Origin: Tritrichomonas foetus
Lineage: Eukaryota > Parabasalia > Tritrichomonadida > Tritrichomonadidae
Direction: 5' to 3'
Assembly (NCBI GenBank): GCA_001839685.1
Contig: MLAK01000645.1
Coordinates: 1-47,888 of the forward strand
Length of the DNA: 47,888 nt
Made by a program: the position numbers and the translations under genes. This document shows positions 20,577 to 31,090 of the stretch, piece by piece. Within the stretch, counting starts at the first letter, position 1. Every line of letters starts with the position of its first letter. The notes under the pieces were generated by a model. The model did not search any database, was not told the origin of the DNA, and saw only the letters and a program-made list of their open reading frames with translations.

Positions 20577-22232
20577 ATGCCACCAAAACTGCAGCGACTT
20601 CAAAATGTGATTGCGCATGAAGGAATCGTTAACTGCGTTTCCCTTGGTCATAAAACATCACAAGTATTTGCCACAGGTGGCGACGATCGATTTTTATTCT
20701 TATGGTTAGTCGGAAATAATAATCCCCGCTCAACTTTTGGACCATTTCAATCTTCAATTACGTCGACGAGATTCAGTGATGATGAAGAAAAAATAATCTG
20801 CGGAAACAACGGAGGCACCGTGATGTATTTCGACGTGAATGAAAATCGATGTATTTCAAACTGGGCAGCGCACCGATCACGCGTAAATTGTTTGCTTTTT
20901 CATCCAACCGATGAAAAAGTGGTAATAAGTTGTGGCTATGATGGAAAAATTAAACTCCTTGCGAAAAATAAAAGAAAACCGATTCATACATTTAATGCGC
21001 ATGATTCTCCGGTTAATTCAATATCTATCTCGAGTGATGGACGATATATTGCCTCTGGAAGCTCAGATAAAACTGTGAAAATATTTGACATCACTTCACA
21101 AAGACAAATTGCCAAATTTACTGGCCATACAGATAGTGTAACAAGTGTGTCTTTTCATCCAACTGAACCTGTTTTAATCAGCTGTTCTGTTGATCGATCA
21201 ATTCGATTTTTTGATTTAGAATCAATGTCAGCAATTCCTGTTTCGTTTCCGCTTGATTCATCACCGGTTGATCTTGTAACTTTTGTACCTGGAGAGAATA
21301 TTGCACTGAGCGGGTCTGCTGACTATTTAAAAATTGTTGGCTGGAAACCACCAGAATTTTTTGATCATTTCACTCTTGGATTAGAGAAAGTTCATGATAT
21401 TTCGATTGTTGATCGAACTGCAACAATTGCATCAACAGCAAATGATCGTGCTCTCATACATAAAATTAAACTTGATCAAATGAATCCATTTTCAAGTATG
21501 CCATCAAAACCAACGACTCCAAGATTGTTAAATCTTGATGCAATTAAAAATATTCCACAAAATTCAAGACCAACATCAAAACTCCCTTCACAGCCATCAT
21601 CTCAAGTCACTTCACAACCACAATCACAAACACCATCAATGCCAAACTCATCAAAGAAAGTGAAAAGATTACTGAGGTCAGCTGAAAATGATAAAAATGA
21701 TGTTGTAAATGAAAATGAAAATAAAGAATCTCGAGTTTTTAAAGATTTTCGAAGAAGTCGATCAAGCTATATGTCAACAATGAATGAAAAATATTCAAGA
21801 TTAACACGTATAAAAGATTCCATTAAACAGAGAGGTCTTACACGAACACTTCAAGATTGTGCACAAAGTGGCGATTTAGGTGTAGAAATACTAATGATTA
21901 TGAGAATGAAACCAAATGCAATAAAACTTGAACATTCTGCGCTTTTGATGCAAATTGCTGTTCGTGTTTTTGATCGAGATTTTGATATTGCTGTAACAAC
22001 TGTGGAGGCAATGCTTCAAGCTTTTGGAAAACTTGTAAATGCTACAAGACAAATTTCATCAAATGGAGTTGGACATGATGTTGCTCTTGAAGAAAGAAAG
22101 AAAAAATGTCAATTATTTATCGAAAGTTTTCGAGAAATTGCGCCAAAATTAAGAACAATTGCTGTTGGAAAGTCAATGACAAGTCAGGCTGCAGCAGAAA
22201 TACTTGACGAATGGAAAATATTTTTGCGGTAA
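20577..22232 (+). CDS. KATNB1: Katanin p80 subunit (WD40 + con80)
   Basis: 551 residues. The N-terminal ~300 residues are a WD40 propeller with clear repeats, including ATGGDDRFLFLW, ISCGYDGKIKL, ASGSSDKTVKIFD and ISCSVDRSIRFFD. A Ser/Pro/Gln linker follows (about 310-385), then from about 395 to the end a helical con80 domain (KPNAIKLEHSALLMQI ... ILDEWKIFL). This is the layout of the regulatory subunit of katanin, which targets the p60 AAA ATPase to microtubules for severing. The con80 end binds p60. The p60 gene is not in the window. In a flagellate it would act in flagella, the axostyle or mitosis (inference). ATG 20577 is the first ATG and is preceded by the AAGGTGAAAT motif. Confidence 0.94.
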   Translation: MPPKLQRLQNVIAHEGIVNCVSLGHKTSQVFATGGDDRFLFLWLVGNNNPRSTFGPFQSSITSTRFSDDEEKIICGNNGGTVMYFDVNENRCISNWAAHRSRVNCLLFHPTDEKVVISCGYDGKIKLLAKNKRKPIHTFNAHDSPVNSISISSDGRYIASGSSDKTVKIFDITSQRQIAKFTGHTDSVTSVSFHPTEPVLISCSVDRSIRFFDLESMSAIPVSFPLDSSPVDLVTFVPGENIALSGSADYLKIVGWKPPEFFDHFTLGLEKVHDISIVDRTATIASTANDRALIHKIKLDQMNPFSSMPSKPTTPRLLNLDAIKNIPQNSRPTSKLPSQPSSQVTSQPQSQTPSMPNSSKKVKRLLRSAENDKNDVVNENENKESRVFKDFRRSRSSYMSTMNEKYSRLTRIKDSIKQRGLTRTLQDCAQSGDLGVEILMIMRMKPNAIKLEHSALLMQIAVRVFDRDFDIAVTTVEAMLQAFGKLVNATRQISSNGVGHDVALEERKKKCQLFIESFREIAPKLRTIAVGKSMTSQAAAEILDEWKIFLR

Positions 22233-22869
22233 TTCGATAGGAATTATATTCCTTTATTTGTTTGTTTGTATTTTAGTAAATATCTATTTAGATTTTGGTT
22301 TTTCGCTTTATATTATTCATTATACTATTTCAGTATTAGAATATACCAACATTTCGTATAAAAACATGTAAATTCACGTTCACAAAATCAAAAGGTTTTT
22401 AATTTTTGAACGTCTTCATCTTATATGATATCAAGCATCTATAAACTCTTCCTGAAACACTAATAGACTAAGTCATATTTTTTGATTATCAATAAACTAA
22501 AACCATAGTTAATTCGAAAAAAGTGAAATCTAACACAATTTAAAATTTCACATCCTGTGATTTAATAAAAATATCCAAATATAGATTTGTCATTTAAGCA
22601 AAATTATTCACATAAACATTTTTTGGCAAATATGAAGTTGTTTTTTCAATGACAATGCTTTAGAAGAAAGCACTAATTTATTTACAAATGATGGATCTAA
22701 TTACATTATACTAAATATGAAATTAACATGATTACAAAATAGTTAACTATTTTAAACTGTTAAACTTAAACAAAAAGATGCCAAAAAAAAAAAAATCATG
22801 ATATTATATAAGTTACAGAAAAAAAGATGATTTTTTCTTTTTTAGGAACTAGTTTTTGGTTGTATTCAG
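22233..22869. other. Intergenic region
   Basis: About 640 bp of AT-rich sequence between katanin and the tRNA gene. I see no open frame, repeat or further RNA. Confidence 0.4.
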
Positions 22870-22944
22870 AGTTCTGTGGACCGAGTGGTCAAAGTCAGCT
22901 GACTTAAAATCAGTTTATCGCGAGTTCGATTCTCGCCAGAACTA
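22870..22944 (+). tRNA. tRNA-Leu (anticodon UAA), short variable arm
   Basis: Cloverleaf: acceptor 22870-22876 with 22937-22943 (7 bp), T8, D stem GAC/GTC (22879-22881 with 22894-22896), anticodon stem GCTGA/TCAGT, loop CTTAAAA with anticodon TAA at 22905-22907, variable region of only 5 nt (22915-22919), T stem GCGAG/CTCGC with loop TTCGATT, discriminator A at 22944. A T6 run (22945-22950), the RNA polymerase III stop, follows at once. The anticodon reads UUA (Leu), and discriminator A fits Leu. Leu tRNAs normally have a long class II variable arm, which is absent here. The D-loop CGAGTGGTC does resemble class II tRNAs. No intron is needed. Confidence 0.82.
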
Positions 22945-22950
22945 TTTTTT
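22945..22950 (+). terminator. RNA polymerase III terminator of the tRNA
   Basis: Six T directly after the discriminator base of the tRNA gene, the usual polymerase III stop. Confidence 0.75.
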
Positions 22951-23197
22951 GAAGTTTTATCATTCAAATATTTGTTTGATTATTTGGTTGATCCAGAACT
23001 GAGGAACCATATATCATCATAAAAAGTCTAGAATTTAGAAATTCTAAAAACTTGTAAATTTCCTGAGTGTTAAACACTTGAATGATTAGATCTTTTGATT
23101 GTCTCCTTCGTCATCTAATTTTGATAATTAAAAGACATTGATATATATCTAATAATAGATTCAACAAATAATATAAAATCAAAAAAAGACAAAATAA

Positions 23198-24448
23198 TTA
23201 CGAATCAAAAATAGAACCACCAAAATAAAGTGAAATTAATTCAACAACTTCTTCTTCCATTTCATGATTATTTTCTTTTTCTTTCATACAAATTAAATGA
23301 CAAGCCTGGTATAAAAAAGATTTCAGTCTCACAGCTTGAAACTTTTCATTTTCGTTTGTCGATTCAAGTTTTGGTTGCAAATCATCCATGATAGATTCTA
23401 GTTTTGGTAGAATAGTATCTCTTACGAAATCAGTGCTAATTTCAAATAATCCAGAAACTGCACCATATCTTGCAATTAGTGATTTTTTATAATCGAAAAA
23501 CAAATTTGTTAATTTTTCTGTGATGATTCCTGTTAACGATGAAAACCTCGACGAAAATTGACGTACAACAGAACCAAGAAGAGTTGCAGCTTCATCACGT
23601 ATTCTGTATTGTATATCAAGACTGCCATCAGCTAGTACATCATTTGTGAGTGGCGCAAGAACGATAGAAAGAATATGATGAAGAATATTATCGAAATTTA
23701 AACTTTCGTTTCTTAATAACGCATTAGTTACACAAAGAAAACGCGTTACATTAATAGGATGACGAATATTAACTGCTACAGCATCCAAAAGAATTCTGAT
23801 ATAATAAGGAAGTAATTGGTGAAGTGATCCATTCGTACTTAACTCTTCAAGAACATCATCAATGTTTTCACTGTTTCGAATTTTGATGAAAGTTGAATAA
23901 AATAGTTTTTGGAGTTCTTCCGGAACTAAAACTTTTGGATCAGTTTGTCTTCCAGGAACTTCCTTCAAATTTGTGAGCTTAAATGGCCAGTGAATCTCAT
24001 CAGGTGTAACTGTATTTGTAGAATCATCTGTTTGGTTATTAGATATGCAGGGCTGAATTCCGTTGATTGCCAGCCAATGAAAATCGAATGATGTATCAAA
24101 TGGATATTTTGCGAGTTTTGGTCGTTCCATTTGAGAAAGATTTATCATTTTTTCTTTTCTGGCGAAAATTTCGTAATTTTGGTCGTTTCCAATTGGAATA
24201 AAATCTGATATTTCGTTTTTCGAATATCCATACAAAGGCTCCATATTTTTCGATCGTAAGCTCTCGTTGATGTCATTCACTGTTAATTTGTTTTTATGTT
24301 TCGCTTTATTGATTCGATTTGCCAAGGCAACAATATTTTTGATGAATAATTTGGCATCGCGGGTCAGAAAAGAATAACCAGATGAAATATTTAAGTCCAA
24401 TGATTGGCTTATTGCGTGAATGGTTATCTTCTCGGCACTATCATCCAT
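23198..24448 (-). CDS. TAF6: TAF6, TFIID/SAGA subunit with histone fold
   Basis: 416 residues from the ATG at 24448; the open frame reaches a TTG 12 codons upstream, not used. The N-terminal histone fold occupies about residues 1-68 (ITIHAISQSLDL ... KLTVNDINESLRSKN). It is followed by the TAF6 signature EPLYGY (70-75), then the linker with FDFHWLAINGIQPCI, equivalent to the conserved HWLxIxGxQPxI of TAF6. The C-terminal ~220 residues are the TAF6 HEAT domain (QLLPYYIRILLDAVAVNI; SLIARYGAVSGLFEI). TAF6 pairs with TAF9 in TFIID and SAGA-type complexes. It starts 207 bp from the divergent PI4-kinase gene, so the two may share a promoter region. Family match is very strong. Confidence 0.96.
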   Translation of the reverse strand: MDDSAEKITIHAISQSLDLNISSGYSFLTRDAKLFIKNIVALANRINKAKHKNKLTVNDINESLRSKNMEPLYGYSKNEISDFIPIGNDQNYEIFARKEKMINLSQMERPKLAKYPFDTSFDFHWLAINGIQPCISNNQTDDSTNTVTPDEIHWPFKLTNLKEVPGRQTDPKVLVPEELQKLFYSTFIKIRNSENIDDVLEELSTNGSLHQLLPYYIRILLDAVAVNIRHPINVTRFLCVTNALLRNESLNFDNILHHILSIVLAPLTNDVLADGSLDIQYRIRDEAATLLGSVVRQFSSRFSSLTGIITEKLTNLFFDYKKSLIARYGAVSGLFEISTDFVRDTILPKLESIMDDLQPKLESTNENEKFQAVRLKSFLYQACHLICMKEKENNHEMEEEVVELISLYFGGSIFDS

Positions 24449-24655
24449 TAAAAAAGCTTGTTTTCCAAAATATTTGCTGAACAAACAATTTTAGCAAATC
24501 TTTTGCAAAATAGTAATGAACTTTTTAAGATCATATCTAGTCATTATTTGAAAGGTATCTTCTCAAAAATTGTCGAAAAGTTGAATAAAAAGGCGAAAAT
24601 AAGGTGAATTAAAGGTGAATTAAAGTTATTTTTCAAAATTTTGATCGAAATAAAA
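24449..24655. promoter_or_regulatory. Divergent promoter region, TAF6 / PI4KA
   Basis: A 207-bp spacer between two divergent start codons. On the plus strand it has AAGGCGAAAA (24590-24599) and AAGGTGAATT twice (24601-24610 and 24612-24621), 35-66 bp before the PI4KA ATG. TTTGAAAGGTATC near 24547-24559 also occurs upstream of the MAPK gene. The function is inferred from position and recurrence. Confidence 0.45.
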
Positions 24656-27600
24656 ATGTTTTTATCTCATTTTGATCCAATAGAAAAGATGTTGCCTGAT
24701 TTTAATGATCGTGAAGAATGCACTCCTATTTGTCTTCATATTTTTAAACCGCAATCTTTTTTCATTAAGCAAGATATTCGAAATATCACAGAAGATGAAG
24801 AGTATCAATCAGTTCATAACATTATATCTTTTGGAAATGATGTTGGTGCATTCATAGCACTTGCTGAGATCATAAAACAAACAAAATTTGAATCAGTGAA
24901 AGAATCAATAATTGAATTTTTCGCAAATTGTTTAAGTGATATTAAACATGCGGTTCCAAAGAACCTTCCATCTCCAAGACGTTTATCAGCATCAGAGTCA
25001 TTAAAATCATCAATTTCGTTTGAATCACATTTGTTTACAGCTGCCACTGATGATTTTGAAATTATTACAAATGAAGAAGAAGTGCCCTATGATGATAAAA
25101 TAAGAGGGCTCCTTGAAAAGGTTCCAACTATTTACAAACACTCTTCTGAAGACCAAGCGAAAATTTTCAATAAATTATTAAACCAAATTTTGATAGCTTT
25201 TGCTCCATCAATCAACGCTTATAAAAAAGGAATCTCTCACTATGCGTATTTCAAATTAACAATTGATTGTCTTATAAAATTAATAATTTTGGCAAAAAGG
25301 GAAATAATTCCAATTTCGCGAATTTCTCATTTACTTCAAGCTTTTTTTGTTTCATCTGTTTCTTTAGTTTCTAGCTTACATTCACTTTTACGAATTGTTA
25401 GATCACCACAAACGTTTATTTCACCTTATTTTGGATCGATTTTTCGATTTGTTGCAAAAGGAATTCCGTTTTTAACACAAAATGATGTAATTATTGCACA
25501 AAACTTTTGGATTTCAATTGTAATGTGTTGGGAAGATGTTGTTTTTGCGATGCCTGCATTCACTAAAGATCTCAAAGTCATATCTCGTTATATTCCGCCT
25601 TTAATTTCTATTGCTGGAAGTTCTAACTATTCGACAGCTGCAATTACGATTGATAATTTAAGCAAAATTATATCTTTTAATCGAACTTCTGAACAAATTG
25701 GAATTTCTGTTAATAAATACTTCGACCAAATTCCTGCAAAGTCAGTTAGTGTTTTACCTCAAACTGATGCAATTTTGCTTTTATCAATAGGCGCGCTTGA
25801 AAAAATTAGGGCTAAAGCTGGTGATTTTGCTACTTTTTTTGAATATTTTAAAGCTGATTATTACACTGAATTTACCAATTGTTTAGAAAGTATGATTACA
25901 CCATTTTTCACTGCTTTTATGAAGCATGTACAATATCGCTCACCAGAAGATCAAAAAGACTGTTTTGATCCACTTGTTCGAAGATGTGTTCAAAATTACG
26001 TTGGAACTAATCAAAAATTCGCTTTAATTATTGATAAAATTTCTGGAGAACTTTTTAGTAAATATAACTTGGCTTTATTTTCACCTGAAACTATTGCAGC
26101 TTTTATTGAATCAATTAAAAGCATTGAAAAACATAATCCTTCAAGATTATCAAACTTTAATTTAATTTTTAGACAAATGCTAACAGCTTGTTTTTCTATT
26201 GCTCCTGCTTTTATGTTTGCTTTACTTCATAATTACTTTTTAAGTCAAATTAAAAATAAAGAAAATAAAATGTCTTCTGTTTATGAAATTGTGTCATTAA
26301 TGCCCTCAGTTCTTCGTGACAAGTTTTTGACTGAAATGTTTACGATTTCTACTATATATGGAGGTGCAAACAAATTAACTATTGATCAAATCATGACGAT
26401 GGAAAATCCTGATGATAGAATTGGTTATCTAGCCTTTTCTGTAACTAAAGAAGAAGATATTCCTCTTTTAATCATGAAAGAAGCTTCACACTATGCACTT
26501 ATTGCGTCTTGGTCTAAAGTAATGCTATGCTCAACACCCGAATTTTCAAATGTGTTTATTATGAATCTCATTTACACATTTTGTGACACAGTGAAACTAA
26601 ATCAAGGACTTTTTAGTACAACTTATGATAGCGTTATGGTTAATTTTCATAAATCTGTTTTAGATTTCTTACAACAATTAGTTTCAATTTTTTCACATAC
26701 TAAAATAATTATTGAAGTGTTGCCAGCAATGAAAGATTCAATACTAAATGGATCACCAGCTGCAATTTCTGGACTTTTAAGATTGGCACTTTTCCTTTCT
26801 ACACTTTTAACGAAATGCTTCCTATCTTCTTCACTTATGGAAATCGCTTTATCTAAATTTATTTTAGTGTTAACCAAAATTATATCATTGAATACAGCAC
26901 CCACAATTTTTAGGTATCTAAAATGCGACGATCTTTTTGTATTTATGAAACTTTTATCTACATTTCCATCAATTAATCAATTTGTGGTGTATAATAAAAT
27001 GAGCATACGATCTAAAGATAGAGATCTTCTTGAAGCTTTTTCAAATCATCAAAAAAGAAATGCAATCCTTGGAAAAATGTCACCATCTTTAATTAAAAAG
27101 TTACTTGATTTAATAGGCCACATTCTTGCGCAGACATTTTCCTTGTTTAATTCATATATATCATCACAAAAAAGTCCTTCAAATGAAATTACAACTATTG
27201 TAACTGATCACCTGATAAAACCACCAAATTACAGCTTACAAGAATTAATTCCTATTTTTTGGAAAACTTGTCCTTCTTCAATTCCGGCAATCGGAGAAAC
27301 TTTGAATATTTCAATGGATGAATTCATTAAATTAATTTCTGTTTATTTTAAACAATTCCCTTATCCTCTCGCATTTGAATCGCACTTAGCAACATTCTTT
27401 GCAAAAGTAAAAATCGAAGACTTACATCTTTGTGAACTTCTTTCACCTGCGCAAGCAATTGTTTTGCTTACACCTGAAGTTTTGAACCATCCAACTGCCT
27501 CTCATTATTTAGTGAGATGTCTTCGAAGTTTTGAACTTGACGAAATTTTGCAATACATTCCTCAATTATTGCAGTCGATTCGATTCGACCATAAAAGAAT

Positions 27601-28831
27601 ATTAAGAAAGTTTCTGAGAGAATATTCTAAGAAATCTTATATTTTCCAACATTACTTTTTATGGAGCATGCAGCACCAAAAATGTTTCATTTCATATGCA
27701 AATGATCCACTTCCCAATCTTCTAGTGATGCTTGAAGGAAAAATTATGCAAGAAATGACAGAAGAAGAGCACAATCATTATGATCATGAATTTGGCTTAA
27801 TTAATTCAATTGATCATGTTAGTCAAGTTTTGTTGCCTCTGCCACCTGAGGAACGAAAAGGGAACTTGGCTACTGAACTAGAAAAAATCACAATTCCTGA
27901 TGATTTATATGTTCCTTCAAATCCAAACTATAAAATTTTAGATATCGATTGCTCACACTCAATTCCATTAAAATCTCATGCCAAAGTTCCAATTCTTGTA
28001 AAATTCACTGTTTATGATGAAGGCGATCCAACCAAAAAACAAATACCATTTTCTTGTATATTTAAAACGCATGATGATGTTAGAATGGATGCAATGGTAA
28101 TTCAATTAATCGATAAATTTAAACGCATTTTCATTGATGCTGGGATCGATTGTTATGTTTTACCATATAGAGTTTTTGCTACTGGTCAAGAAAGAGGTGT
28201 TATTGAATGTATTTCACATGCCAAGTCAAGGCATGATTTAGGTGTTCAAAAAAATGAGGATTTATTGTCATATTTCATTCATACTTATGGCCAAGTTGGC
28301 ACAGAAGCATTTAACCGTGCACAAGAAAATTTTGTAAAGAGCATGGCCCCTTATTCATTGATTTGTTATCTTTTCCAGATTAAGGATCGACATAATGCGA
28401 ATATAATGATTGATGAAGATGGACATGTAATTCATATTGATTTTGGTTTTATATTTGATATTTCACCAGGGGGAAATTTGAAATTTGAAAGAGCACCGTT
28501 CAAACTAACTCAAGAAATGGTGAATTTAATGGGAGGTTCGCGTGAAGCAAAACCATTTAGGAACTTTATTAAACTTTTCACAAAATGTTTTATAGCTGTA
28601 CGAGCAAGATATGAAGAAATTGAAGCCATTGCCTCTTTGATGTTGAATGCAAATTTCCCTTGTTTTAAGAAAAATGCTTTTCAAAGATTGAAGCAAAGAT
28701 TTATGATAGAAATTCCACCATCAGAAATTTCTAAAGGAATTGAAGCTCTTATAGATGATTCAATGAATTCAGTGACTACTTCTGCATATGATATGTTTCA
28801 GTACACCCAAAACAACATTTTCTACATTTAA
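24656..28831 (+). CDS. PI4KA: Phosphatidylinositol 4-kinase type III alpha (PI4KA/Stt4)
   Basis: 1391 residues from ATG 24656 (the frame opens five codons earlier at TTG). The first ~1050 residues are a helical solenoid. The PI3/PI4-kinase catalytic domain fills the last ~300: FKTHDDVRMDAMVIQLID (ATP lysine K1137), PYRVFATGQERGVIECI, catalytic QIKDRHNANIM (D1244), HIDFGFIFDISPGGNL (D1262), and the closing YDMFQYTQNNI, very like PI4KA/Stt4 and unlike class I-III PI3-kinases. It phosphorylates phosphatidylinositol at position 4, in other eukaryotes mainly at the plasma membrane. The solenoid is shorter than in human PI4KA (about 2100 residues), so regulatory contacts may be reduced. Catalytic residues are intact. 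It lies divergent to TAF6. Confidence 0.96.
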   Translation: MFLSHFDPIEKMLPDFNDREECTPICLHIFKPQSFFIKQDIRNITEDEEYQSVHNIISFGNDVGAFIALAEIIKQTKFESVKESIIEFFANCLSDIKHAVPKNLPSPRRLSASESLKSSISFESHLFTAATDDFEIITNEEEVPYDDKIRGLLEKVPTIYKHSSEDQAKIFNKLLNQILIAFAPSINAYKKGISHYAYFKLTIDCLIKLIILAKREIIPISRISHLLQAFFVSSVSLVSSLHSLLRIVRSPQTFISPYFGSIFRFVAKGIPFLTQNDVIIAQNFWISIVMCWEDVVFAMPAFTKDLKVISRYIPPLISIAGSSNYSTAAITIDNLSKIISFNRTSEQIGISVNKYFDQIPAKSVSVLPQTDAILLLSIGALEKIRAKAGDFATFFEYFKADYYTEFTNCLESMITPFFTAFMKHVQYRSPEDQKDCFDPLVRRCVQNYVGTNQKFALIIDKISGELFSKYNLALFSPETIAAFIESIKSIEKHNPSRLSNFNLIFRQMLTACFSIAPAFMFALLHNYFLSQIKNKENKMSSVYEIVSLMPSVLRDKFLTEMFTISTIYGGANKLTIDQIMTMENPDDRIGYLAFSVTKEEDIPLLIMKEASHYALIASWSKVMLCSTPEFSNVFIMNLIYTFCDTVKLNQGLFSTTYDSVMVNFHKSVLDFLQQLVSIFSHTKIIIEVLPAMKDSILNGSPAAISGLLRLALFLSTLLTKCFLSSSLMEIALSKFILVLTKIISLNTAPTIFRYLKCDDLFVFMKLLSTFPSINQFVVYNKMSIRSKDRDLLEAFSNHQKRNAILGKMSPSLIKKLLDLIGHILAQTFSLFNSYISSQKSPSNEITTIVTDHLIKPPNYSLQELIPIFWKTCPSSIPAIGETLNISMDEFIKLISVYFKQFPYPLAFESHLATFFAKVKIEDLHLCELLSPAQAIVLLTPEVLNHPTASHYLVRCLRSFELDEILQYIPQLLQSIRFDHKRILRKFLREYSKKSYIFQHYFLWSMQHQKCFISYANDPLPNLLVMLEGKIMQEMTEEEHNHYDHEFGLINSIDHVSQVLLPLPPEERKGNLATELEKITIPDDLYVPSNPNYKILDIDCSHSIPLKSHAKVPILVKFTVYDEGDPTKKQIPFSCIFKTHDDVRMDAMVIQLIDKFKRIFIDAGIDCYVLPYRVFATGQERGVIECISHAKSRHDLGVQKNEDLLSYFIHTYGQVGTEAFNRAQENFVKSMAPYSLICYLFQIKDRHNANIMIDEDGHVIHIDFGFIFDISPGGNLKFERAPFKLTQEMVNLMGGSREAKPFRNFIKLFTKCFIAVRARYEEIEAIASLMLNANFPCFKKNAFQRLKQRFMIEIPPSEISKGIEALIDDSMNSVTTSAYDMFQYTQNNIFYI

Positions 28832-29757
28832 ATATATAATAAATAAACATGTACCGATAATTTTCTAGAATTTTATTAACTTAAGTTAATATTGATCGAC
28901 TCATAAAATCTCAAATATCAAAAAAAAAATACTTTTGAATATAAGAGATATAAGAGATATAAGAGACTAGTATAATTGAATATAATTTCACTAGTGATTT
29001 TTGTTTCTTTTAACATTAATTAAAAAACACAAGAGAAATTATGAATGTCAAAAATAGAAAAACGAGTTTTTTTTTCTCTAAATTGAATCATTATATTTTG
29101 ACTTGGCACTCATTCAAAATTTTGGTTCATTGAAATTTTGAATTCATTGCCTTTCTATTAAGAATGTAATTATGTCTTTTTTTATTTTTTCATAAATTTA
29201 ATTTATGTCAGGTCATTTTATTCAGATATATTTTGAGAACATTTGCATTTAAATTTCGTTTGTTCAAAATCATCAAAAACTCATCATTTATTGTTTATCT
29301 AAGAGGCTCTAAATTGAACATAAAATTGAGTAAAAAGTGTTTACAGCCTAATAATGTTAATATTATAAATAAATGCTAGAAATAGATAAGCACAGAGAAA
29401 AAAAGATGATGTTGCCAATCATTATTTTAAATCTACCAGAAAAAGTGAATAAACGGTCGCATACATTGAATTTTTTTCTCACCACCATTATTTTGAAAAC
29501 AAGAAAGTAAGCCTGTGATGACAAAATATTGATATCACGAATTATTATCTTAAACATGAATAAAAAAGTCAGATATATTTATCTTGTTAAGAAATCATTT
29601 TTAATATTCGAATTAATTAATATTTTTATTTTTTTATGGTCAATTGAGAGACTTCAATAAATGAATAAGTTATCCAGGAAAAGATGAAGTTGATCAAAAA
29701 TTATTATCGTTGGTGAAATTTGGCCAATTAAGAAACAGCGCTTTAAACTACTTTCTA
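28832..29757. other. Intergenic region
   Basis: AT-rich. Contains a short run of three ATAAGAGAT units near 28940-28967. A 64-codon minus-strand open frame at 29363-29557 is not convincing. Otherwise nothing is seen. Confidence 0.35.
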
Positions 29758-30324
29758 TTATTCATTGTCAAAAAGGAATAATAATTCATCATTGTATATA
29801 TCATCATCTACACCTTCAACAAAATCAGTTTCATTTATTTTGAAATCATCGAAATTAATATTTTCACAATTATAAAGATCCAAAACATCACTTGGTGGGT
29901 CTGAAATCTGATTCCTCTTCTTCTGTTTGGCATTGCGATAATTGTTTCTTTTGGAAATTTTATGTTTCTGAGTGAGCTCATAATTCCGCACAAATTCTGA
30001 TATTGAATCTTTTTCTTCATTAGAAACCAAGTCTATTTCGTTCAATGTAACATCGAATCTATTCAAAATTTCGCACAATTTATTCTTTTCTTCATCATTG
30101 GCATTCACTTTATGTGAGAGTATCCTGTTCCGTACAGCAGGACATCTTAAAGCACGTGGGCATATGTCTGTGAACTCATTTGCTACTTGCTTAATTAATT
30201 GTAATGTGTTCTTTTTGATTTTAAAGCTCCAAACAGGACCGTTCTCTGGGAACTTCTTCAGGATGTTGTAATGAAATGTGGGTGAGTCATTTAGAGTATT
30301 CTGATATTTATTCTGTTGTTTCAT
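29758..30324 (-). CDS. Orphan hypothetical protein
   Basis: 188 residues from an ATG. The N-terminal half is compact (WSFKIKKNTLQLIKQVANEF; ICPRALRCPAVRNRIL), the middle is basic (KHKISKRNNYRNAKQKKR, a possible nuclear signal) and the last 50 residues are strongly acidic, ending DDDIYNDELLFLFDNE. A folded head, basic patch and acidic tail suggest a nuclear or DNA-binding protein, but I recognise no family. It sits at the edge of a gene-poor region with relics, and could be an intact member of, or the end of, a decaying gene. No AAGGTSAAW motif was noticed just upstream. Confidence 0.5.
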   Translation of the reverse strand: MKQQNKYQNTLNDSPTFHYNILKKFPENGPVWSFKIKKNTLQLIKQVANEFTDICPRALRCPAVRNRILSHKVNANDEEKNKLCEILNRFDVTLNEIDLVSNEEKDSISEFVRNYELTQKHKISKRNNYRNAKQKKRNQISDPPSDVLDLYNCENINFDDFKINETDFVEGVDDDIYNDELLFLFDNE

Positions 30325-31090
30325 CTGATGAAATGCAACTGCCAGATAATTTTTGTTTTATGGTGATGAAAATCAAAACAACTCCATATAATTTGACTTT
30401 TGAAAGAAATTGCAATAATCAAAATTGTACGCTATATAATGAAAATGAAAAATTGAAAGCTTTTTTTGGAAGAATCATCATTCAATTCTATTAAATTCTA
30501 AATCTTTGGATTTAAATCATATTTTAAAAAAACGAGTTTGGCCTTTGAAAACTGGCAGTTTTTTGCCAAAATAATTTGTCACAAGTGAAATGATGTCGAA
30601 TTTCAAAAAGAAATATAAAGCATCACTGAAGGATTACATTTACTTGTGTTGCTAATTATCATTTCACACTAAGTAAATCGATTCTGTTAATATTTCAAAT
30701 TGAATAAAGATGACACTAAATTTTATTCAAAATTGAAATAAAAAGGATGTCGTTTGATTATTACGGCATTTTTAATTAACTATGAATTATATTCTCATTG
30801 AGAAGTTTATTTATCCTCAATATATTGATATTGTTTATGAATAATCATCAAGGAAATCAACTTGGATTATAGGAGAAGAAAAATTTCACAACACTGTATA
30901 ACAGGAACTATTGATTTAAAATGGACTAATTTTGGACTATCTCCGAGCTATTATATCAAACATTTATCAAGTACACATATTGGTATGAATAATCAGATTA
31001 AGGAAGGAAATTTGAATGTTGTAATTTACTTCTTCCCAAAACATAACTAAAAAAATTTGTTGTTAGACATCAGTCACTCATGTTACATTC

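Noticed and set aside
30276..30494. 72-codon plus-strand open frame overlapping the orphan gene start
   Set aside because: Overlaps the start of the minus-strand orphan gene antisense and shows no recognisable domain. A relic is possible but not supported.
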